Positions 42,682 to 49,946 of a stretch of 64,000 nt of DNA are shown here, in pieces. The notes below the pieces were generated by a model. That model had not been told where the DNA came from and made no database searches. It worked only from the letters and a program-made list of their open reading frames with translations. The translations under genes and the position numbers were made by a program. The stretch comes from Chitinophagaceae bacterium UBA7600 (GTDB taxonomy: Bacteria; Bacteroidota; Bacteroidia; Chitinophagales; Chitinophagaceae), in the NCBI GenBank assembly GCA_002478885.1, contig DLKC01000045.1, positions 1 to 64,000 on the forward strand. Reading direction: 5' to 3'. The first letter of the stretch is position 1; each line of letters opens with the position of its first letter.

Positions 42682-42912
42682 TTAAGCGTTAATCGTCTTT
42701 TCGCGCTGCCACCAGCGGAAACCAATAAAACCACCGATTGCCAGCGGCGCGAACATTAGGTACAGAATACCAGAATTCATGCCTTTGGCGGGCTTTTCGC
42801 CAAGTTGTGAAGCGGTTTTTGTGCAGATTGAACATTGAGCGGCCGCGGTTAAACTGGCCGCGATTATTAGTGCGGAAATTAGAATAAAAACAAAAAAACT
42901 CTTTTTCATCAC
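42682..42912 (-). CDS. Small exported membrane protein with CxxC motif
   Basis: A 76-residue protein (75 if the second ATG is used) with a signal-peptide-like N-terminus (MKKSFFVFILISALIIAASL), then AQCSICTKTASQLGE carrying a CxxC pair, and a C-terminal membrane helix (ILYLMFAPLAIGGFIGF) ending WWQREKTINA. The layout suggests a periplasmic face with a redox- or metal-active cysteine pair anchored in the inner membrane. I do not recognise a named family. It is divergent from the Tat-exported aminotransferase, with -7 boxes for the two genes only 23 bases apart. Confidence 0.7.
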   Translation of the reverse strand: MMKKSFFVFILISALIIAASLTAAAQCSICTKTASQLGEKPAKGMNSGILYLMFAPLAIGGFIGFRWWQREKTINA

Positions 42913-42928
42913 ATCGTATTTCGTTGCG

Positions 42929-42936
42929 AAGATACA
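42929..42936 (-). promoter_or_regulatory. Probable -7 box of the small CxxC protein gene
   Basis: TATCTTCG on the minus strand, 16 bases before the start codon, back-to-back with the box at 42960. Confidence 0.4.
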
Positions 42937-42959
42937 ACCAGAAATGCTGCAAAAAGTTC

Positions 42960-42967
42960 TATCTTTC
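42960..42967 (+). promoter_or_regulatory. Possible -7 box of the aminotransferase gene
   Basis: TATCTTTC lies 17 bases before the GTG start. Confidence 0.35.
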
Positions 42968-42984
42968 TGCGATAAATAAATGCC

Positions 42985-44286
42985 GTGAATAACAGAAGAA
43001 AATTTTTAGCGCAATTTGCTTTAACAGCCGGCGCTTTTTCCGCTTCCAGTATTTTTAACCAGCTTTTTGCAGAAAACATCAAAGATGCGGCAAAACTCGT
43101 CGATGGGTTGTCACCCGAACAGGTCGCGGCTGACGAAGATTACTGGTCTGTAATTCAGCAGGCTTTTACGGTAAACCCTAACATTATTAACCTTAACAAT
43201 GGCGGCGTAAGCCCATCGCCAAAAGTGGTGCAGGAAGCGGTGGAGCGCTACAACAAAATGACTAATGAGGGGCCGTCGTATTTTATGTGGCGCATACTTG
43301 ACCAGGGCCGCGAACCATTGAGACAAAAGCTTGCCGCGCTTGCAGGCTGTGATGCAGAAGAGATTGCGATTAATCGCAACGCCACGGAGTCTCTGAATAC
43401 CGTTATTTATGGTCTTGACTTAAAAGCTGGCGACGAAGTGATCGGCAGTAAGATGGACTATCCCAACATGATACAGGCCTGGAAGCAGCGTGCATTGCGG
43501 GAAGGCATCGTTTACAAACAGCTAAGCTTTGACTTTCCTATCGAGAATGATGATGAAATTGTTGACGCTTACAGAAAAGCTATAACGCCAAAAACAAAGA
43601 TTATTCACGTTACGCATATGGTTAATTGGGTTGGCCAGATAATGCCGGTAAAGAAGATATCGCAAATGGCGCATGCGCAAGGCATCGAAGTCATTTGCGA
43701 TACAGCCCATTCTTTTGGTCTTATGGACTTTAAGATACCCGATCTTGAATGCGATTATTCCGGCACAAGCCTGCATAAGTTTTTAAGCGCGCCTATCGGT
43801 AGCGGCATGATGTATATTAAGAAAGACAAGATCGAAAAAATATGGCCGCTTACCTGCAATGGCGAACCTCGCAGCAAAGACATCCGCAAATTTGAAACGT
43901 TAGGCACCCGTAGTTTCCCGATTGAGCAGGGTATTGGAGAAGCATTAAATTTTCACAATGCAATAGGCCCAAAAAGAAAAGAAGATCGCATTCGGTATCT
44001 TAAAAATTACTGGGCAGAAAGAGTGAAAGATGTACCCGGCGTTAAATTGCATACATCACTAAAATCAGCATATTCCTGCGCTATCTGTGGCGTAAGTATC
44101 GACGGTATTACCCCGTCCGAACTTGACAACGCCCTATTTAATAAATACAAGATTCACACTGTTGGCATAGTTTGGGAAAATGTAAGTTGTGTTCGGGTTA
44201 CACCGCATGTATATACCACAATACAGGACCTTGACACGATGGTTAAGGCTATTACGGAAATTGCTGCAACAAAGAAAACAACCTAA
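42985..44286 (+). CDS. Class V aminotransferase / isopenicillin-N-epimerase-like PLP enzyme, Tat-exported
   Basis: A 433-residue PLP-dependent enzyme with a twin-arginine signal (NNRRKFLAQFALTAGAFSAS, RR at residues 4-5), so it is likely folded before export. The catalytic body has INLNNGGVSPSP, AINRNATESLNTVIYGLDL, the PLP-phosphate/aspartate block EVICDTAHSFG, and the Schiff-base lysine in SGTSLHKFLSAPIGSG. The start is GTG: the nearby ATG at 42980 runs into a stop. The family includes cysteine desulfurases and isopenicillin N epimerases, but the substrate here is unknown. TatC is encoded at 47950-48810. Confidence 0.88.
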   Translation: MNNRRKFLAQFALTAGAFSASSIFNQLFAENIKDAAKLVDGLSPEQVAADEDYWSVIQQAFTVNPNIINLNNGGVSPSPKVVQEAVERYNKMTNEGPSYFMWRILDQGREPLRQKLAALAGCDAEEIAINRNATESLNTVIYGLDLKAGDEVIGSKMDYPNMIQAWKQRALREGIVYKQLSFDFPIENDDEIVDAYRKAITPKTKIIHVTHMVNWVGQIMPVKKISQMAHAQGIEVICDTAHSFGLMDFKIPDLECDYSGTSLHKFLSAPIGSGMMYIKKDKIEKIWPLTCNGEPRSKDIRKFETLGTRSFPIEQGIGEALNFHNAIGPKRKEDRIRYLKNYWAERVKDVPGVKLHTSLKSAYSCAICGVSIDGITPSELDNALFNKYKIHTVGIVWENVSCVRVTPHVYTTIQDLDTMVKAITEIAATKKTT

Positions 44287-44291
44287 GCTTT

Positions 44292-45053
44292 TTATAATTG
44301 CCCCATTTGGTAGAGGTCGTAAAGGCAGGATGTCGTATTGAAAACAAAATGAAAGATTACGCTGTACCAAAGTGTTTCATATTTACGACGCAGAGACCCG
44401 ATAAAAATGCCAAAAGGTATCAACCAAACGAGCGAAAAGAAATTGAGATGAATAGCTGCAAATACAAAACCAGTAACCATAACAACCAGCCTGTCATCAA
44501 GAAAACGGCTAAGATAGCTGTATAGAACGCCCCGAAAAGCAAGCTCTTCAAAAAGCGCCGGCATTAAAGCAATTGAATAAATCATCACCAAAACAGGAAA
44601 TTCATAAATGCGGTAGGGATCATAAAGATTGGTGTTTGACCGGAACAGAGAAACATTGATTTGACTTACAGAGATATTTACAACCAATGAGAATAAAACG
44701 GCAATTGCAATAAGGCTGATAAGAACAGACCAGCGGAAATTATTAAACCGCAATACCGGCTTTATCTGCGCCCAGTTTAATTTTGCATAGACTATAGCAA
44801 TTGCAGCCATGGCTATCTCCACCCAACACAATTTGCTATATGACTGGAACCAACCCGTATAAGAAACAAGCAGGCAAATAAACAGGTAAATCGAATAAAA
44901 GAAGAATGCAGCCTGGAGATTTGTATTGTTGAATATGCTTATATGCTCCGCATCAGCACCCTGGTATGCACCGCAATTATGGCAATAGCGCTGATACCCT
45001 TTTACAGCAGTATTACATTCATCGCAGGTATACAATTTTTTCGGTTGCTCCAT
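44292..45053 (-). CDS. CPBP-family intramembrane metalloprotease with zinc ribbon
   Basis: A 253-residue membrane protein. Its N-terminus carries a zinc ribbon of two CxxC knuckles (CDECNTAVKGYQRYCHNCG, residues about 10-28). It is followed by about six to seven helices with the Abi/CPBP signatures EELAFRGVLYSYLSR (EExxxR) and FAAIHLNFF (second metal-binding motif). CPBP proteases process membrane or prenylated proteins, and some are bacteriocin-immunity factors. It follows a second zinc-ribbon membrane protein with a 2-base gap, so they form one operon. It converges on the aminotransferase gene with 5 bases between stops. Confidence 0.87.
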   Translation of the reverse strand: MEQPKKLYTCDECNTAVKGYQRYCHNCGAYQGADAEHISIFNNTNLQAAFFFYSIYLFICLLVSYTGWFQSYSKLCWVEIAMAAIAIVYAKLNWAQIKPVLRFNNFRWSVLISLIAIAVLFSLVVNISVSQINVSLFRSNTNLYDPYRIYEFPVLVMIYSIALMPALFEELAFRGVLYSYLSRFLDDRLVVMVTGFVFAAIHLNFFSLVWLIPFGIFIGSLRRKYETLWYSVIFHFVFNTTSCLYDLYQMGQL

Positions 45054-45055
45054 CG

Positions 45056-45676
45056 CTAATGAACCTCCATTTCTTCTTTTAAAAGATCGAACCTGTAAGC
45101 AGCCTGAACTGCTTTCAAAAGAAAGTATACCATCAGCATTCCGGTAACAATGCTATAGAGTCCCTGAACAGTAGAAAAGCTGGTAACAAATTCACCTAAT
45201 ATCGTTATTGTACAAAAAGTGATAACCACGATAAAGGAGGTTAACATTGCTGTGAAAGGTTTGACTTTGCTCCACCTCGCCAGCGAAAAAAATAAAGCAG
45301 AAAGAACCAGGCCGGCCAATGTTAAAGCGTACCTGTTAGCACTTTCACTGAAGATAAAACCCACGGAGGCCAGGAAAAAACCGGAGGCCACATATAGCAT
45401 GATTCTTGCCTGCATTATATGCGACTTCGCTTTGCTTAGCAGTTCGGCCCGCTGTCTTGAGCGCAACCTGAACAATTTAAAATCACCTTCATTTTCTGTA
45501 GCCGGGTAACCGCAATTCGTACAGAAATGATTTGCCATTTCATTTACATAGAGGCAGCGCCTGCATAACTGAACAGCTGTTTTGCTACGCGACAAATGTG
45601 GCTGGCGGTTTTGCCGCTCTACTGTTTTATTAAAAACAATTGTATGCGCTGTACCCATATCCATCACCTGCAACAT
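45056..45676 (-). CDS. Zinc-ribbon membrane protein, partner of the CPBP protease
   Basis: A 206-residue protein with a zinc ribbon (LCRRCLYVNEMANHFCTNCG, about residues 37-56), followed by four hydrophobic helices (IMLYVASGFFLASVGFIF, YALTLAGLVLSALFFSLA, MLTSFIVVITFCTITIL, GLYSIVTGMLMVYFLL). It has no named family that I recognise. The stop is 2 bases from the next ATG, so the pair is translated together. Both proteins carry a similar cysteine module, suggesting a shared partner or a complex. Several in-frame ATGs near the N-terminus leave the exact start open. Confidence 0.75.
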   Translation of the reverse strand: MLQVMDMGTAHTIVFNKTVERQNRQPHLSRSKTAVQLCRRCLYVNEMANHFCTNCGYPATENEGDFKLFRLRSRQRAELLSKAKSHIMQARIMLYVASGFFLASVGFIFSESANRYALTLAGLVLSALFFSLARWSKVKPFTAMLTSFIVVITFCTITILGEFVTSFSTVQGLYSIVTGMLMVYFLLKAVQAAYRFDLLKEEMEVH

Positions 45677-45703
45677 ACTGAATATGCAGGTCTATGTCAA
45701 ATA

Positions 45704-45732
45704 AAAATGCACCAGCTTTACCGGTGCATTTT
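45704..45732 (-). terminator. Intrinsic terminator of the M28 peptidase gene
   Basis: AAAATGCACC and GGTGCATTTT pair perfectly (10 bp) across a 9-base loop, followed on the minus strand by TTTTTATTTG. It lies 20 bases past the stop. Confidence 0.85.
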
Positions 45733-45752
45733 CGTATTAATACCAATGTTGG

Positions 45753-47276
45753 TTATTTTAATGGAATGTCTCTTTTAAGCATCGCTGCCCTGTTAGCCAT
45801 ATCATAGGCTGTGTAAAAAACGAGCCTAACTCTTTTCTCCATCAAATTGAAATTGATCTTGTCAACAGTGTCTGTAGGGCGATGGTAGTCAGCATGCGTG
45901 CCGTTGAAATAGAAGATTACCGGCACGCCATTCTTGGCAAAGTTGTAATGGTCTGACCGATAGTAAAACCTGTTAGGGTCTTTAGGATCATTGTATTTGC
46001 GGTCGAGTTCCATATGCATATACTTGCTGTTGATGCTGTCGCTGATGGGTAGGAGATCGCTGCTTAACTTGTCTTCACCAATGGTGTACACATAATTGGT
46101 TGAATCGCCATATTTTCTGTCTGGGTCGATACGTCCAACCATATCAATATTAAGATCAACCGATGTTCTATTTAGTGGAAAAACAGGATGAGCTGCGTAA
46201 TATTCAGATCCCCACAGGCCTTTTTCTTCCCCAGATACTGTCATAAAAACGATTGATCGTGCACAGCTTAACCCTTTCTTTTTAGCTTTTGTAAAAGCTT
46301 CTGCCAATTCAAGTACGCTGGTGGTACCGCTGCCATCATCATCAGCGCCATAGTAAATCACCGAATCTCTTTTGCCCAGGTGGTCATAGTGGCCTGTAAT
46401 AAAAACATATTCATCCTTTTTACTGGTTCCCGGCAAAACCGCGATTACGTTGCTGCTTTGTAAAGTGTTTGTGCTTATCTCCGCACTCAATGCAAATGAA
46501 CTTGCATATGCACCCGGAGCAGCTGATTTTATCGCTGCGAAAGAGGGAACGGCTGCGCCAATCATTGATGCTGCAGTTGTATACGAAATATTCACCACTG
46601 GCATAGCAGCAGCGCCCGGCTTTTTCATGTACATATTTCCTTTAAGACCGGCAACGTTTTTCGCATTCAGTTCTTTGCTAATAACAAAAACACCTTTTGC
46701 CCCGTTATTTCTCGCCTGCATCATTTTCTGATAAAGTGAAGCAGGGTCTCTGAACGAATATGCAACTGTACCGGCTGGCTTATCAGCATCTTCAGATTTA
46801 CCCTCGGCGATGAGTACCCAATTGCCTTTTATCGGCAGATCTTTATAGTCGTTGTGAAGAGAATCTACCAAACCGAACCCGGCAAACACAACGGTGTCGC
46901 CCGTCCACTGACCGGCCGCAAGCACCATGGGATTAAACGTATAGTCAACACCAGCTTTCAGGATTTTTCCTCCAACGGTAACAGAAGCTGCGCTAAGCGA
47001 ATCCTGGTACACGGTAAACTGCATCTGGTACGAGCCATCAGGCATACCGGGCTGCAAACCCAGGCTTTTAAAATAATTCTCGATAAAAGCCGCAGCTTTT
47101 TTCTGTCCCGGTGTCGCAGTTTCCCGGCCTTCCATTTCTGCGCCGGCGATAATAGAGAGCTTCGATTTCAAATCAGCGGCGGTAATAACAGCTGCCGACT
47201 TATTAAGCTTCTTCGCGCTTTGAGCGACAGCACCGGTTGCAAGCAGGAGCGCAAAAACGATCAACAGATTTTTCAT
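45753..47276 (-). CDS. M28-family metallopeptidase (PA domain)
   Basis: Exported aminopeptidase-type enzyme of 507 residues. It has a signal peptide (1-18, ending AVAQ), a protease-associated insert (about 130-260), and the M28 catalytic core. The zinc ligands are evident in FITGHYDHLGK, YGADDDGSGTTSVLELA, SGEEKGLWGSEYY (Glu-Glu) and later DLNIDMVGRID and YYRSDHYNFAKNGVP. All ligands appear intact. It lies 12 bases downstream of rpiB in the same direction and ends in a strong terminator. Confidence 0.93.
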   Translation of the reverse strand: MKNLLIVFALLLATGAVAQSAKKLNKSAAVITAADLKSKLSIIAGAEMEGRETATPGQKKAAAFIENYFKSLGLQPGMPDGSYQMQFTVYQDSLSAASVTVGGKILKAGVDYTFNPMVLAAGQWTGDTVVFAGFGLVDSLHNDYKDLPIKGNWVLIAEGKSEDADKPAGTVAYSFRDPASLYQKMMQARNNGAKGVFVISKELNAKNVAGLKGNMYMKKPGAAAMPVVNISYTTAASMIGAAVPSFAAIKSAAPGAYASSFALSAEISTNTLQSSNVIAVLPGTSKKDEYVFITGHYDHLGKRDSVIYYGADDDGSGTTSVLELAEAFTKAKKKGLSCARSIVFMTVSGEEKGLWGSEYYAAHPVFPLNRTSVDLNIDMVGRIDPDRKYGDSTNYVYTIGEDKLSSDLLPISDSINSKYMHMELDRKYNDPKDPNRFYYRSDHYNFAKNGVPVIFYFNGTHADYHRPTDTVDKINFNLMEKRVRLVFYTAYDMANRAAMLKRDIPLK

Positions 47277-47288
47277 AATTTTTTGTGT

Positions 47289-47753
47289 TTACATACAAGC
47301 AATCTTGTTTACCCGTGTTGCGTGGCGGCCTCCCTCGAATTCGGTTTGCATAAAAGTTTCTACCATTTCAAGCGCTTCGTTCAATGCCACAAATCTTGCG
47401 GGCAGGCAAAGTACGTTGGCGTTATTGTGCTTGCGCACCAGCAATGCAACATCATTGTTCCAGCACAGACCGGCGCGAATTCCCTGGTGTTTGTTAGCCG
47501 TAATAGCAACCCCATTTGCCGATCCACAAATTAATATGCCAAAGGCGGCTTCGCTGTTCTCCACAGCCGATGCAACGGGATGCGCAAAGTCAGGATAGTC
47601 TACCGAGTCAGCTGAATATGCTCCAAAATCTTTTACGGTAAGCTCTTTCGATTCGAGCCATTGTTTAATGCCTTCTTTGTAATCGAAGCCTGCATGATCA
47701 CAACCAATTGCAATGGGCTTTGACTGATCAAATACTGATGCCATATAATTCAT
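47289..47753 (-). CDS. rpiB: Ribose 5-phosphate isomerase B
   Basis: Interconverts ribose 5-phosphate and ribulose 5-phosphate in the pentose phosphate pathway. The 154-residue protein has PIAIGCDHAGFDYKEGIKQW, SVDYPDFAHPVASAVE and the catalytic-loop block GILICGSANGVAITANKHQG (family G-S/T-G-x-G). The cysteine of ICGS is the usual catalytic base position. Downstream ENANVLCLPARFVALNEALE-like sequence is normal. The start could also be the ATG at 47744. It is the first gene of a pair with the M28 peptidase and is preceded by a repeat pair. Confidence 0.95.
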   Translation of the reverse strand: MNYMASVFDQSKPIAIGCDHAGFDYKEGIKQWLESKELTVKDFGAYSADSVDYPDFAHPVASAVENSEAAFGILICGSANGVAITANKHQGIRAGLCWNNDVALLVRKHNNANVLCLPARFVALNEALEMVETFMQTEFEGGRHATRVNKIACM

Positions 47754-47767
47754 TTTTGTATTTTTCT

Positions 47768-47946
47768 GAGTCCGGCTTTTGCACCTTGTTTCAACTGCTG
47801 TTGCGTCGCACTCTTGTACTATATAACTTGCGTAGTCAATAATAAATACTACCGTATACCGTACGATTCAACTTGATGATTGTTGAACTGAACTTAGAAG
47901 TGAGTGACACAACAGACGATGCCATTCGCACTGCAGCATGTACCAA
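47768..47946. repeat. Type A/B inverted pair of the 50-bp repeat
   Basis: Left core GTTGCGTCGCACTCTTGTAC (47800-47819, perfect A) faces right core GAAGTGAGTGACACAAC (47897-47913, type B with a changed tip) across 77 bases. The outer module GAGTCCGGCTTTTG starts at 47768, and GATGCCA follows the right core. It fills the gap between tatC and rpiB. Confidence 0.9.
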
Positions 47947-47949
47947 AGC

Positions 47950-48810
47950 TTAACTCCACTCTTCTTCCTGCTCTTTCTTCTGCTCTTCTTTGTAAACCCG
48001 CGCAGAAACAAATACGCCGAGTTCGTACAATCCAAAAAGCGGCAGAAATACAATTGTCTGGCTAATCCAGTCTGGGCTGGGCGTAATGATTGCCGCAACT
48101 ATCAGGATGACTACTATTGCGTATTTTCTTGAGCGCCTGAGGAACGATGGTGTTATAAGACCGATCTTGGTTAAAGCAAATGCGAGCACCGGTAATTCGA
48201 AAGCAATACCGCAGCCTAGAATAAGATTGGTAAGATTATCAAGATAGTCGTTAATAGTGGGCCTTGTTTGAACCATGTTAAGAGAGCTGATCTGGAAGGT
48301 AGCCAGGAAATTAAACGTAAATGGCCCGAGAATAAAATAGCCGAAAGCTGCGCCAAGGAAAAAGAAAAATGAAACGAAAACAATGATGAACCTGGTATTC
48401 TTTAACTCATTCGGCTTTAACGCTGGTTTTACGAAACGCCAGAACTCCCAGAAAATATAGGGGAAGGCGCCGATAAATCCGCCCACAAATGCAATTGAAA
48501 AGGTGCTGAAAAACTGGCCACCGAAAGTGGTTGTTTGCATGGTTACGTTGATCGGCTGGAGGCAGAGTGAATTACCGAGATGCAACCAGTTGCTAAAATC
48601 GCACAGCGCTTTGTAGCTAACGAAATTGGGATTGATGGGCCCGGCAATAATGTTGTCGAATACCCAGTCGTGGTAAAAGAAAATAATTACCGCAAGAATA
48701 AGAATGGCGACAACGCTGCGAACGATGTGCCAGCGCAGCTCTTCAAGGTGATCCACAAAAGACATTTCTGCTTTACCCTTGCTGCGCCTGTCGAAAAAAC
48801 CACTTGCCAT
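47950..48810 (-). CDS. tatC: Sec-independent protein translocase TatC
   Basis: Polytopic receptor of the twin-arginine translocation system, binding the RR signal of folded substrates. The 286-residue protein has the N-terminal signature MSFVDHLEELRWHIVRSV, six membrane helices, FWRFVKPALKPNELK (conserved loop) and a C-terminal region rich in Glu and Lys. The start at 48810 gives MASGFFDRRSKG; the longer frame adds 20 unrelated residues. tatA is not in the window. A plausible substrate, the Tat-signalled aminotransferase, is encoded 4 kb away. Confidence 0.95.
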   Translation of the reverse strand: MASGFFDRRSKGKAEMSFVDHLEELRWHIVRSVVAILILAVIIFFYHDWVFDNIIAGPINPNFVSYKALCDFSNWLHLGNSLCLQPINVTMQTTTFGGQFFSTFSIAFVGGFIGAFPYIFWEFWRFVKPALKPNELKNTRFIIVFVSFFFFLGAAFGYFILGPFTFNFLATFQISSLNMVQTRPTINDYLDNLTNLILGCGIAFELPVLAFALTKIGLITPSFLRRSRKYAIVVILIVAAIITPSPDWISQTIVFLPLFGLYELGVFVSARVYKEEQKKEQEEEWS

Positions 48811-48961
48811 TATATTTGTTTGAACTTTATTAGAGGCAGCAAAGGTAACGGGTAAGTGCCTAAAAAACACTCCTGAATTTTTGCGCTGCCAGCCTTGGGA
48901 TTTAATAAAAAGTTTATGCGTGCAGGATTAAAAGCCGCTGTTGCGCTTTTAGGAAACACTG

Positions 48962-49558
48962 CTATTTTTTCGGGAAATTCTTGAACATATCTTTTATTAT
49001 CTGGTCGATCACGTCTTTGGAAGGCTGCTTATATGACTCTTTTTTTTCTGCCTGGCCGGTGCTGCGCCAAACAACCTTACCTTCTTTAGGGTCGATCATA
49101 TCTATTATAAATGAACCTTCACGAAGCGTATCGATATTCATTTTTCCATTATAAACCGCGGGCCTGTTATCGCTGCTGAACATAACAACGCCGGTGTTAC
49201 CATAAAAACCAGGGTAATAGTTTGGGCTATAAACAACTTCCTGTTGTTGGTTTACGGCATATTTCCGGTTCATTTTGAGCGTGTAGGTAAAAATACAGTC
49301 AGGGTTTTTCGTATCCATCTTCAGCCCTTTCTTAGTCAATTCGGCGACTACCGCTTCCGAGAGATCTTCTTCCAGTTGCTTTTTATTAATCATAACCGTA
49401 AAAGCTGTATCAGTGGTCCTTGAAAAGGCATACGTCTTATAGGACCTGAAATCCTTGTCGGAAAGTCGTTCCGCATTATATATTTTGGGGCCAGGAGAAC
49501 AGGCATTCACTACTACTATTGCGACCATTACAAAAAGCCGGAGACCTTTAGATTTCAT
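48962..49558 (-). CDS. DUF4136-family lipoprotein
   Basis: A 198-residue exported lipoprotein with lipobox VNAC (C20). The DUF4136 body follows: DFRSYKTYAFSRTTDTAF, then a central tyrosine-rich stretch NYYPGFYGNTGV, EGSFIIDMIDPKEGKVVWRS and the C-terminal VIDQIIKDMFKNFPKK. The family is common in Bacteroidota and Proteobacteria and has no known function. It is monocistronic, divergent from the Oar-like receptor. Confidence 0.88.
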   Translation of the reverse strand: MKSKGLRLFVMVAIVVVNACSPGPKIYNAERLSDKDFRSYKTYAFSRTTDTAFTVMINKKQLEEDLSEAVVAELTKKGLKMDTKNPDCIFTYTLKMNRKYAVNQQQEVVYSPNYYPGFYGNTGVVMFSSDNRPAVYNGKMNIDTLREGSFIIDMIDPKEGKVVWRSTGQAEKKESYKQPSKDVIDQIIKDMFKNFPKK

Positions 49559-49946
49559 TTTGTTTCTGTTTTTTATTGGGGGCTAAAAGTCGTTAAAAAA
49601 AATAAATGCTCTTTAAATTATTTATGAGCCCGATACAAGCCGTTCTGGAATTTACCGCCTTTTCGTTCCAAATAGTTGAATAGTGTATCTGCATGAACTT
49701 ATTGTTGCTTTTATTAATTGCTTCCCTACAGTCCCTCCAAAATTTCGAGTTTAAGAAATGCCATAGCACATAAAAGGCTAACCAGGAAAAAGACTGCTGT
49801 AAAATTTTTCGAAAAATTTGTTGTTTTCTTTACAGCGGGTGTGATAAAAAGAGGCAAACATTCAAAATTGTTCACTTATCAATTTCTTAATATTGACATC
49901 CTATTTTATTGCTAACGCAAATGCACATTTGCAAAAAAATCAGTCT
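49559..49946. other. 388-base gap with palindromes upstream of the Oar-like receptor
   Basis: No gene is supported here. It contains AAATTTTTCGAAAAATTT, an exact 18-bp palindrome at 49802-49819, nested inside GCTGTAAA (about 49796-49803) and TTTACAGC (49829-49836). A second palindrome lies at 49917-49932. No repeat unit of the 50-bp family is present. Confidence 0.6.
49917..49932. promoter_or_regulatory. Palindrome at the probable promoter of the Oar-like receptor
   Basis: GCAAATG-CA-CATTTGC is an exact 7+2+7 inverted repeat that includes a -7-like CACATTTG ending 16 bases before the ATG at 49947. A bound regulator here would overlap the promoter. Confidence 0.45.
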
